DNA of 64,000 nt from a virus, in IMG/VR virus record IMGVR_UViG_3300010354_000002, positions 1 to 64,000 of that record; one strand, 5' to 3'. Numbering within the stretch: the first letter of the stretch is position 1; each line of letters begins with the position of its first letter. The translations under genes were made by a program, and so were the position numbers. Positions 57,961 through 64,000 of the stretch are shown piece by piece. A model generated the notes under the pieces. It saw nothing but the letters and a program-made list of their open reading frames with translations, ran no database searches and was not told where the DNA came from.

Positions 57961-59736
57961 GCCACGCTTGGAAAAATACAGGGAGATTTGCAACCCTATC
58001 CAATGCATCACGTTGACGGACATGGAGTTGCCCAAGGCCTTGTATCTACTGGAGTCGGCTGTGTTTTCCGCTATGGCGGTGTAGTTGTCCGGGAAACCTT
58101 GGAGGCGTTCGCACTCGACCGGGGTTAGGCGTCGCACCGCCATCGTCTGTTGAACATAGTTTGTCTGCTTCATTCCTGACTGTGCAGCCAGTGCCCCTAC
58201 TATTGATCCATCACCGTTTATATAACGTACTTCGTCTCTGGTGTTTTGCGTGAACGCCATCGGCTGTTGCACGGATTCGATGATTCCTATTCCCTGATGC
58301 GAGGTATCGGAATGGCCTCCAGCCGATAGGCAGTCGGTCCTATCTCCGGTGATCCATGCAGGCTGGTTTGAGTAGCCGGAATGGGTGAACGCCACGGGCT
58401 GTTGCACGGCTACGCCTTGAGTCGCCATGCTGTCCAGCGTGTAGGCTGGATCGCCTATGCTACCTATGCCCAATCCGTTTTGGTTTTTGTCCACGTCACG
58501 ACAATCCTGCAACGGGATCGCAACCGGCTGTGGCACCATAACGCCTACATGATGTCCAGCGTTGCCGCCTGACACGCCTCGTATGGTCGGCGACATGTCG
58601 TGCATCGGATCGGCAGTGCTACCGGTTGGGTCAAAGCCAATTACCGCATTGCCTTCGGAACCCTGCATATTGATCATGGCGACCGGCTGTGGCACCACAA
58701 CCGCTGGTTGGTGTCCATGCGTTTCACTCAGCAATGTCCCTGTGATGCCGTCCGTACTGACCTGCATCACACTACCGCCCTGATCCATCAAGCAAATCGG
58801 CTGTTGCACCAGAGGGGTGTTGTTCCCGCCGGTGCCCCATCGCGCCGCCACGGTTGGGCATTGTTCCACCGGTCCCGTGATCCGAGAGTCGGTCGGGTGC
58901 GATTCGTACACGGCGGATTCGATCACCCATGCAGGATTCTGCGTTTCACCGCCTCCGCCGGTATTGCGAATTATGGTCTTCGACAGTTCATCTTCTTTGA
59001 AGTCTCCGATGTTGGCAGTGAACGTGGCGCGAGATTCAGGCCATTTCATTGTTCCGGAGGCGTCGTCTTGACCATGCTTTCCAACGCATGCCGAAGCATC
59101 TCCGGCAAAGTCTTGTCCCTGCTCTCGGCCCGACGCAAGATGCCTGCGCAGGCTCGGGACGAGAGATAGTATTTCTGCGGCGTCTCGTGGGTCGCCTGAA
59201 GCACAGCCGACAACGAAGATCCTCCGGCGTCGTTGAGGCACTGGGTTTTCGTGCCGTGCCCCTCGGTGCATTGCACACCTTCCCACCCGTGGGCTGTCAA
59301 GCACTCGGTAGCACCACCCATACCCCAATTGCCCCAGCCCTGAGAGGAACGCAGCGAAATCTCGCCCCTTGTTACTGCTAAGGACTCCGGGCACGTTTTC
59401 CCATACGCAAACCTGTGGTCTAACGAGATCAACCAGCCCAAGATAGACAAGTGCGAGGTTTCCCCGGGGGTCTTCAAGTCCTTGTCGCAATCCTGCCACG
59501 CTGAAACTTTGGCAGGGCGTGCCTCCCACAATGACATCTGCTGATCCTTTTCCAATTCCCCACTCCTTGTATTTGGTCAAATCTCCGTAGTTCGGCACGT
59601 CTGGATAATAGTGTTTCAACACCTTGCACGGGAATGGCTCAATCTCGGAAAAACCGACAGGCTGCCAGCCCAGATGATGCCATGCCATCGTTGCCGCCTC
59701 AATGCCACTGCAAACGCTCAGATACCTAATTGACAT
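57937..59736 (-). CDS. DNA cytosine-C5 methyltransferase, 599 aa
   Basis: Methylates cytosine in DNA, probably to protect phage DNA from restriction. Motif I SVCSGIEAATMAW (7-19), motif IV GGTPCQSFS (72-80, catalytic Cys), motif VI ENVPG (113-117), motif VIII QRRRRIFVVG (168-177), motif IX RLTPVECERLQGFP (about 545) and motif X ALGNSMSVNV. Between VIII and IX lies an unusually long region with six repeats of V[QP]Q[PT][IVM][AC] spaced 27-54 residues apart. ATG 59736 overlaps the end of the next gene by 19 bases. Target site unknown. Confidence 0.95.
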   Translation of the reverse strand: MSIRYLSVCSGIEAATMAWHHLGWQPVGFSEIEPFPCKVLKHYYPDVPNYGDLTKYKEWGIGKGSADVIVGGTPCQSFSVAGLRQGLEDPRGNLALVYLGLVDLVRPQVCVWENVPGVLSSNKGRDFAAFLSGLGQLGYGWCYRVLDSPRVGRCAMHRGARHENPVPQRRRRIFVVGCASGDPRDAAEILSLVPSLRRHLASGREQGQDFAGDASACVGKHGQDDASGTMKWPESRATFTANIGDFKEDELSKTIIRNTGGGGETQNPAWVIESAVYESHPTDSRITGPVEQCPTVAARWGTGGNNTPLVQQPICLMDQGGSVMQVSTDGITGTLLSETHGHQPAVVVPQPVAMINMQGSEGNAVIGFDPTGSTADPMHDMSPTIRGVSGGNAGHHVGVMVPQPVAIPLQDCRDVDKNQNGLGIGSIGDPAYTLDSMATQGVAVQQPVAFTHSGYSNQPAWITGDRTDCLSAGGHSDTSHQGIGIIESVQQPMAFTQNTRDEVRYINGDGSIVGALAAQSGMKQTNYVQQTMAVRRLTPVECERLQGFPDNYTAIAENTADSSRYKALGNSMSVNVMHWIGLQISLYFSKRGLDNAEQA

Positions 59737-59996
59737 TCGACTAGAATCTCCTCCGATGGAACACCGTAGAAAGCCACGACGAACGCCTTGGCCTCATCTG
59801 CGGTGAAGTCGCAATACCGACGAATTGTCACCATATGATCATGGAAACCCTTGCAAATCTCGGCCTTGTTCTCTTCCGTCAGGATTTGCGGTTGCGCCAC
59901 ACAGCGTGGGCCGTACCGTAGCGTCGCCACCATGGGCCTGCCGTCGGAATCGTGAACTCGTGCCCCAATAATTGGAACGAATAGGCTCTCTTGCAT
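59718..59996 (-). CDS. Hypothetical protein, 92 aa
   Basis: ATG 59996 has GAGGG about eight bases upstream. SLFVPIIGARVHDSDGRPMV, then QPQILTEENKAEICKGFHDH and TADEAKAFVVAFYGVPSEEI. No family recognised. Overlaps the methyltransferase start by 19 bases and the preceding gene's 3-prime end by 118 bases. Confidence 0.6.
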   Translation of the reverse strand: MQESLFVPIIGARVHDSDGRPMVATLRYGPRCVAQPQILTEENKAEICKGFHDHMVTIRRYCDFTADEAKAFVVAFYGVPSEEILVECQLGI

Positions 59997-60235
59997 GTGG
60001 TGTCCCTCGTAATTCTTTCCTGCTCAATTGCGCACAGGATATAAGTCGCCCACACGCTGGCGGACGGATGCGTCGGGTCAGCCAGCAACTGGCGATAAAA
60101 CAAATCGGCTCGGTAACGACTCTTGTCGTTCGTCAGGCATGTCAACTTGAATCCAGACACTGCCTCCAGAACAGTAGCGACTGGTTTTGGAACGGAGATT
60201 GTGTCCCCGTCGGTTGAATTGTAGATAGTCCGCAT
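59879..60235 (-). CDS. Hypothetical protein, 118 aa, with an unusually long 3-prime overlap
   Basis: Start at ATG 60235 with GGAGG upstream. The first 75 residues look like a coding sequence (ISVPKPVATVLEAVSGFKLT, YRADLFYRQLLADPTHPSAS, VWATYILCAIEQERI). The last 43 residues, which overlap the next gene in another frame, are rich in Trp, Arg and His and look like non-coding translation (GPWWRRYGTAHAVWRNRKS). A lost stop codon or a frameshift near 60010 is possible. Family not recognised. Confidence 0.5.
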   Translation of the reverse strand: MRTIYNSTDGDTISVPKPVATVLEAVSGFKLTCLTNDKSRYRADLFYRQLLADPTHPSASVWATYILCAIEQERITRDTTCKRAYSFQLLGHEFTIPTAGPWWRRYGTAHAVWRNRKS

Positions 60236-60255
60236 AAGGTTCCTCCTTGGCAAGC

Positions 60256-60284
60256 AGCATACCACCGTTGTCAATATAGTGCAA
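60256..60284 (-). promoter_or_regulatory. Candidate promoter of the methyltransferase operon
   Basis: Minus strand: -35 TTGCAC (60279-60284), 17-bp spacer containing TTGACAACGG, -10 TATGCT (60256-60261), then AAGGAGG before ATG 60235. It lacks the 5-prime hairpin of class I cassettes. Confidence 0.5.
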
Positions 60285-60313
60285 TAGGCACGGTGTGAGT
60301 GTATGATGGCGTC

Positions 60314-60868
60314 ATGGCACAGTATTCACTAGACCTACCCGTCGTCACCATCCCCGAATCGGGGTCGAAGCACGTCCTGCCCACAGAGAAGGAGTTGCGT
60401 CTGGAAAGGGACGCAGCGGAAGGCAATATCAAGGATCTGGATCGTCGAATTGAGACCAACGAAGCAAAACTGGCTACCGCAGAGGGCGATGAGGTCAAGG
60501 CAACGAAAGAGGAAGCCGAACTGTTGCAACGTCAGCATAGGCTGGCTACGCAGATCAAGGACAAACTAGACGTTGCAATTGCCAATCGCGAGGCAATCAT
60601 TGCTACGGCGGAAGTAGTAACAGTGTCGGTTCGCGTGCCAACCTACGACGAACTGTCAAAGGCCGAGAGCCTGTATCGAACGTTGGAGGGTGATCGGTTC
60701 GTGACCGACCGTGGGAAGGTAATCCAGCATCTTATGAGGGCGTGTGCGCCTGATGTTGCTTCGCTGCACCCTGTCGTGGGCCGCCATGTTGAACGATGGC
60801 TCATGCGTGCAGTGTGGCCGGAGGAGGAACTGCTCCCTTTTTGGTACATCGCGCTCAACAGGTCTTAA
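60314..60868 (+). CDS. Tail assembly chaperone candidate, 184 aa
   Basis: I place the start at ATG 60314 rather than the GTG at 60299. N-terminal coiled coil (KELRLERDAAEGNIKDLDRR, EEAELLQRQHRLATQIKDKL), then a globular end (YDELSKAESLYRTLEGDRFV, VVGRHVERWLMRAVWPEEEL). Directly before the tape measure region, the place of gpG/gpGT-type chaperones. It contains a CCCTTTT slippery heptamer at 60835-60841 in the correct phase, from which ribosomes could slip by -1 into an open frame to 61035. Confidence 0.6.
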   Translation: MAQYSLDLPVVTIPESGSKHVLPTEKELRLERDAAEGNIKDLDRRIETNEAKLATAEGDEVKATKEEAELLQRQHRLATQIKDKLDVAIANREAIIATAEVVTVSVRVPTYDELSKAESLYRTLEGDRFVTDRGKVIQHLMRACAPDVASLHPVVGRHVERWLMRAVWPEEELLPFWYIALNRS

Positions 60869-61035
60869 AAGGCGAAGACGCAGGGGCTGAATTGCCATAT
60901 GAGGTTCACATGTTCCTTCAATGGATCAACAATAGTCTCCCCGTTGCAAGCCCTACACTGTTGGATGCGCGAACGGCGCAGATCATCGAACTGATTCGAC
61001 AGGAATGCGAACTGGAAGGACTGTTGCAGAAATGA
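60835..61035 (+). CDS. Candidate -1 frameshift extension of the tail chaperone (about 65 aa)
   Basis: The frame is open from 60796 and ends TGA 61035. Read after a -1 slip at C-CCT-TTT (60835-60841), it adds LVHRAQQVLKGEDAGAELPY and a helical end AQIIELIRQECELEGLLQK. It has no good SD of its own for a start after 60868. Such -1 pairs before the tape measure gene are the rule for lambda-type tail chaperones (gpG and gpGT). The evidence is heptamer, phase and position. Confidence 0.55.
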   Translation, partial: PFLVHRAQQVLKGEDAGAELPYEVHMFLQWINNSLPVASPTLLDARTAQIIELIRQECELEGLLQK

Positions 61036-61232
61036 AGACACCGCAACTTAGCCAACTAGCCAAATGGGCGATTCGACAGAGTCTCGGCACCGTGCGTGGA
61101 AATGAGATGATCTCGCTGATTGAACTTGTTATCAAGGCTGGAGAAAAGGCGGCTACCAGCACTGGCAACGGTGTAACGTCTGTACAATGTGTGTACACGC
61201 CGATTAATAACAATGACGAAAACGAAACTTGA
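61032..61232 (+). CDS. Small protein before the tape measure gene, 66 aa
   Basis: ATG 61032 overlaps the stop of the frameshift frame (ATGA). QLAKWAIRQSLGTVRGNEMI, then SLIELVIKAGEKAATSTGNG. Unknown family. Its stop codon lies inside the -35 box of the next promoter. Confidence 0.5.
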   Translation: MKTPQLSQLAKWAIRQSLGTVRGNEMISLIELVIKAGEKAATSTGNGVTSVQCVYTPINNNDENET

Positions 61233-61257
61233 CAACGGCTGGAAGATGCCGTAGAGT
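61229..61257 (+). promoter_or_regulatory. sigma70 promoter of the candidate small RNA
   Basis: Plus strand: -35 TTGACA (61229-61234), spacer of exactly 17 bases, -10 TAGAGT (61252-61257). The -35 neighbourhood CTTGACAACG is the same as in the class I early promoters. Start of transcription expected near 61264. Confidence 0.75.
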
Positions 61258-61263
61258 CTGGTC

Positions 61264-61332
61264 AGGGTTTGGTTCGCATTGATTCTGAGCGAGCCACTTA
61301 TTCGGGGTCGGCAATCGCCGGCCCCTTTTTTT
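61264..61332 (+). ncRNA. Candidate phage small RNA of about 70 nt
   Basis: A promoter at 61229-61257 is followed by a stem TGGTTCGC/GCGAGCCA (61270-61277 with 61289-61296, one G-U) and then by a strong terminator GGGGTCGGC/GCCGGCCCC with seven T (61304-61332). No ORF with an SD lies between. Alternatively the region is an attenuator in the leader of the tape measure gene. Confidence 0.55.
61304..61332 (+). terminator. Rho-independent terminator
   Basis: GGGGTCGGC (61304-61312) pairs with GCCGGCCCC (61317-61325, one G-U), loop AATC, then TTTTTTT. It separates the chaperone region from the tape measure gene. Confidence 0.85.
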
Positions 61333-61369
61333 GTCTTTAGGGCGTTGTTAGTATCGGTACAATGCGCTC

Positions 61370-64000
61370 ATGGCCGACATTCGTATTTCCACGCAGGTAG
61401 AGGGTCTGCAGCAGGCTCTGTCCGACATCCAGACGCTCCGCTCGCAGTTGGAAGCACTGGGCACCATGAATGTTGGTGGCGGTGGCGGGACTGGTGGCGG
61501 AGGTGGAATGCAGGGTGGCGGAGGAGGCGGTGCCGCTGGAACTTCTTCTGCGGGAACTGTGCCTATACCGCCGTCTTTCCCGGGTCAAAACAGCGCAGGA
61601 AATGGATCATCGACTCCAGCGCAACAAACCGGTCCTGCACCTACTAATACTCCAGTAAATACGCAGTCACAAAACCATTTGCAACAGGCTGTTCATGCCG
61701 ATCAGGTCCAAGCCAACATGCTTGCGGCAGGAGAGAATGTTGCCAAGGCTGCATTGCAAGGTGGACAAATGGTTGCCGGGGCCACTGGGATTGCAGGCGG
61801 CTTTGGCTTTCAAATGGCCGCTCAGTTCGGACAGCAGAGTTTCCTGCATATATCAGAGTCGGTGAATCATTTGAGAGATATGGCGTCCACGTTGCGTGAA
61901 CTGCGCGGGACGGGGGCAAATAGCATATCTTCTCTACTTACTGCACAACAATCGGCAACAGCGAATTTTCTTGCGGTTGAGGATGCCGCTCGAAAGGGCT
62001 GGGCCGATGGGCCAACCCTTGAGGCGGCACGGAAGGCAGAAATTGCGGCTATAGAGAAGTTAATGGCTGCCCGTGCCGGTGTAGGAGCGTCAACCATGGG
62101 GATGTTGCAAGGTGCTGCGGGGCTGGGCCTTGGCGTTCTCGGGGCAGGTGCGGCAATTGGAGCCGGTTATGTAGCAGGGAACATGGCCGCTGGTGCGTAT
62201 ACGGCAATGGAGATGGAAGCCGAAATGATTCGCGACGAGCCAAGTCGTGAATATATGAGGGCAGTAGGCAACAGGCTGGGACTTGGGCTGGATACAAGGG
62301 CCGAGGAGATTGCCATTGCGCGTAGTAGGCAGGGTTATGGGCAGCGAATCGCCAATATCAACGCCTTCGGGGCTAGTTTTGAAGGCAAATTTCTAGACTT
62401 CTTTTCAGGGGGGTTTACTGCGGCTAAAAGGCGCGAAAGAATCATTGAACTTGAGGATCGGCAAGCAAGGGAAGAGACACGCATTCTCGAAATTGAGGCT
62501 CCAACCATGGAGTTGCAACGCCTTTTCGCAAACGGTGGCAGCAAGGAAGACTGGAATCGCTATAGGCAACGTCTAGGTAGTGCTGGACCTCGTGGAAAAG
62601 ATGAGATCATCCGCAATCAAGCCGTTGCAATGATGGGGGCGGAGATAGGGCTTGGTGCCGAAGGAATGGTTGGCGCATTCACGAACTCTGGCCTGAGCGA
62701 TATAGATCGCCTGACCACAGAGGAACGTACAAAGGCACTCGCGAGCATTGGTGTCCAGTCATATACAAACCTCGGAATTCGCGGTTCGTTGAACACTATG
62801 GTCTCAGGCAATCTGAATGCCGCATTGGCCAGCCTAGACTTTGATGCAATACGGTCTTTTGGTGCAGTATCTGCTGGGCTGCAAGGAAAGCAAGGCACTG
62901 TTGCATCGGATACCGAATATCGCCGTATACAACAAATTCAAGAAGAGTTGGTAAAACTGGACTACAACCAAAACATAGGCATGGGCCAGCGGCAGGTCAA
63001 TCAATCCGAGATTGGTGCTATACGTTCCGGCGTTATGGGTGTTGGAGCATCAACTGACGCCGCAATCTTCAATATCTACGGTAAACAGGCCGCCACGTAT
63101 CAACCACAGATCGAAATGCTTCGGCGGCAAATCCAGTTGACTGCCGGGAATCCGCTTGTTCAACAACAATACATTGCGGAATTGAATAACGTCATGGGTG
63201 CGCAGTTGCAAGCCAATGATCAACAGTTCGGCTTTATGGATATGGTCGGTCGTCAACAGGAGCGGCTAACAGGTGCAGCAGCAGGAGCCGGGGTTACCGA
63301 GGCCATGCTGTTTGGCTCTATGGGCGACAGGGCTTCGGCGATCCGAGGGACCGTCGACCCATACCGTATGGCTGCAGGACGACTTGAGGCACAGATGCAA
63401 CGCATGATGACCGGGCAGGAATCCTACACCGAGGAAAAATACCGGGATGTAATGACGCAACTGATTCAGGCACAAGAAGGACTTGTCAAGAGCACGATTA
63501 ATGCCGAAAAGGCAGTATTTGGTCTGTCGTACACTTTTGAGCAATCCCGGCAACAGATTTCGGGTGCGCAAGCGTCAACGCAACTGATCAAGGGCTATGG
63601 TGGCGTCGGGGCGTCTTCGGACTACTTGGACATGCAAAACGCCAATCAGAACATACTCAGCACCGCTGAGTCGGAGTTGCAGAAATACCGATCCATGGGG
63701 CTTGCAGAGGACTCGCAAGAGGTCATGGGGGCAAAGCAACGCATTGCCAATGCCAAGATGGAAATTGCAAAGATGCCGCAAACCATCATCAATGCCCCGT
63801 TCAGGGCAGAAACCACCGAGGCGGTTGCTGAAAGCCAATTCGCCTTGCAGATGGTCGGCATGCTCCCCGGTGGGTTTGGCATTCGTCGTGAACTGATGGG
63901 GTCCGCGATTGGCGGTCTTGGGCGAGAGCGTCAAGAACTGGATCAGCAACTGGAAATTGCGCGTCAGGCTGCTGGGGGCGAGTTGTCTCCCGGTGACATG
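61370..64000 (+). CDS. Tail tape measure protein, 5-prime part (877 codons in window)
   Basis: Sets tail length and takes part in DNA ejection. ATG 61370 opens a frame without stops to the window end. Residues 1-36 are a helix (VEGLQQALSDIQTLRSQLEA), followed by a Gly-rich linker (about 37-65). The hydrophobic Gly/Ala segment near 243-275 (AAGLGLGVLGAGAAIGAGYV) is a membrane-inserting stretch typical of tape measure proteins. Many helical Gln/Ala/Glu stretches follow. The C-terminus lies outside. No SD is evident; the small RNA terminator lies 38 bases upstream. Confidence 0.75.
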   Translation, partial: MADIRISTQVEGLQQALSDIQTLRSQLEALGTMNVGGGGGTGGGGGMQGGGGGGAAGTSSAGTVPIPPSFPGQNSAGNGSSTPAQQTGPAPTNTPVNTQSQNHLQQAVHADQVQANMLAAGENVAKAALQGGQMVAGATGIAGGFGFQMAAQFGQQSFLHISESVNHLRDMASTLRELRGTGANSISSLLTAQQSATANFLAVEDAARKGWADGPTLEAARKAEIAAIEKLMAARAGVGASTMGMLQGAAGLGLGVLGAGAAIGAGYVAGNMAAGAYTAMEMEAEMIRDEPSREYMRAVGNRLGLGLDTRAEEIAIARSRQGYGQRIANINAFGASFEGKFLDFFSGGFTAAKRRERIIELEDRQAREETRILEIEAPTMELQRLFANGGSKEDWNRYRQRLGSAGPRGKDEIIRNQAVAMMGAEIGLGAEGMVGAFTNSGLSDIDRLTTEERTKALASIGVQSYTNLGIRGSLNTMVSGNLNAALASLDFDAIRSFGAVSAGLQGKQGTVASDTEYRRIQQIQEELVKLDYNQNIGMGQRQVNQSEIGAIRSGVMGVGASTDAAIFNIYGKQAATYQPQIEMLRRQIQLTAGNPLVQQQYIAELNNVMGAQLQANDQQFGFMDMVGRQQERLTGAAAGAGVTEAMLFGSMGDRASAIRGTVDPYRMAAGRLEAQMQRMMTGQESYTEEKYRDVMTQLIQAQEGLVKSTINAEKAVFGLSYTFEQSRQQISGAQASTQLIKGYGGVGASSDYLDMQNANQNILSTAESELQKYRSMGLAEDSQEVMGAKQRIANAKMEIAKMPQTIINAPFRAETTEAVAESQFALQMVGMLPGGFGIRRELMGSAIGGLGRERQELDQQLEIARQAAGGELSPGDM

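Noticed and set aside
1-64000. tRNA genes
   Set aside because: I looked for the TTCGA-type T-loop together with acceptor pairing in intergenic spaces and saw no convincing cloverleaf. A tRNA search program would settle this.
1-64000. Transposase, integrase, attachment sites or insertion-sequence ends
   Set aside because: No DDE or tyrosine recombinase motif and no terminal inverted repeats with target duplications were visible, so no mobile element is claimed.
1-64000. Alternative genetic code (stop codon reassignment)
   Set aside because: TAA, TAG and TGA all end well-supported genes, and the long genes have no in-frame stops, so the standard bacterial code fits.

Overview
This 64 kb window is a piece of a large tailed bacteriophage genome (or a prophage-like contig from one). 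It carries virion genes (prohead protease, scaffold-like protein, HK97-type major capsid protein, virion morphogenesis protein, tail tube candidate, tail fibre, baseplate hub-like protein, tape measure). It also carries phage nucleotide and DNA metabolism genes (ThyX, dUTPase, cytosine-C5 methyltransferase, VRR-NUC-like nuclease, annealing-type recombination protein, replication initiator). No integrase, rRNA, tRNA or host housekeeping gene was seen. All three stop codons are used in the standard way. The promoters match sigma70 (TTGACA-N17-TATNNT) and SDs are AGGAG-type. The host is therefore an ordinary sigma70 bacterium, but I cannot name it.

Layout. (1) 1-18310, plus strand: a tightly overlapping run of very large proteins, three of them (four modules in the first two) built from a repeated module related to the QSDWHQ-type domain of phage polyvalent proteins, then a DUF6496-like protein and a 1368-aa SNF2-like helicase. 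I infer these are packaged, ejected early-acting proteins. (2) 18294-19446, minus strand: four small accessory genes. (3) 19653-27202, plus strand: head and neck operon from protease to tail tube, with terminators after the capsid gene and after the tube gene. (4) 27286-43606, almost all minus strand: about 40 small early genes. These include a UV-lesion glycosylase, HTH-RHH regulator, nucleases, ThyX, three tandem Tad2-like anti-Thoeris candidates, dUTPase, replication initiator and recombination genes. (5) 43767-45829, plus strand: six small overlapping genes. (6) 45879-56558, plus strand: tail fibre, a 1573-aa surface protein, two more QSDW-module proteins and a 994-aa hub-like protein. (7) 56619-60235, minus strand: small genes and a Dcm-type methyltransferase. 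(8) 60314-64000, plus strand: tail chaperone-like pair with a candidate -1 frameshift, a candidate small RNA and the start of the tape measure gene.

The most unusual features are these. Seven copies of one module family occur in the window, three fused in a single 2296-aa chain with repeated junctions that look like a polyprotein. At least a dozen near-identical promoter / 5-prime hairpin / SD cassettes precede early genes, with hairpin stems that differ in sequence but keep pairing. There is a row of Tad2-like genes, a promoter-to-terminator unit of about 70 nt that looks like a phage small RNA, and a pair of hairpins with the same loop and different stems next to the replication initiator gene.

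No stretch longer than 300 bases lacks a gene. The gaps hold promoters, hairpins and terminators, which are listed separately. All functional calls rest on motif recognition by eye; no database search was run.
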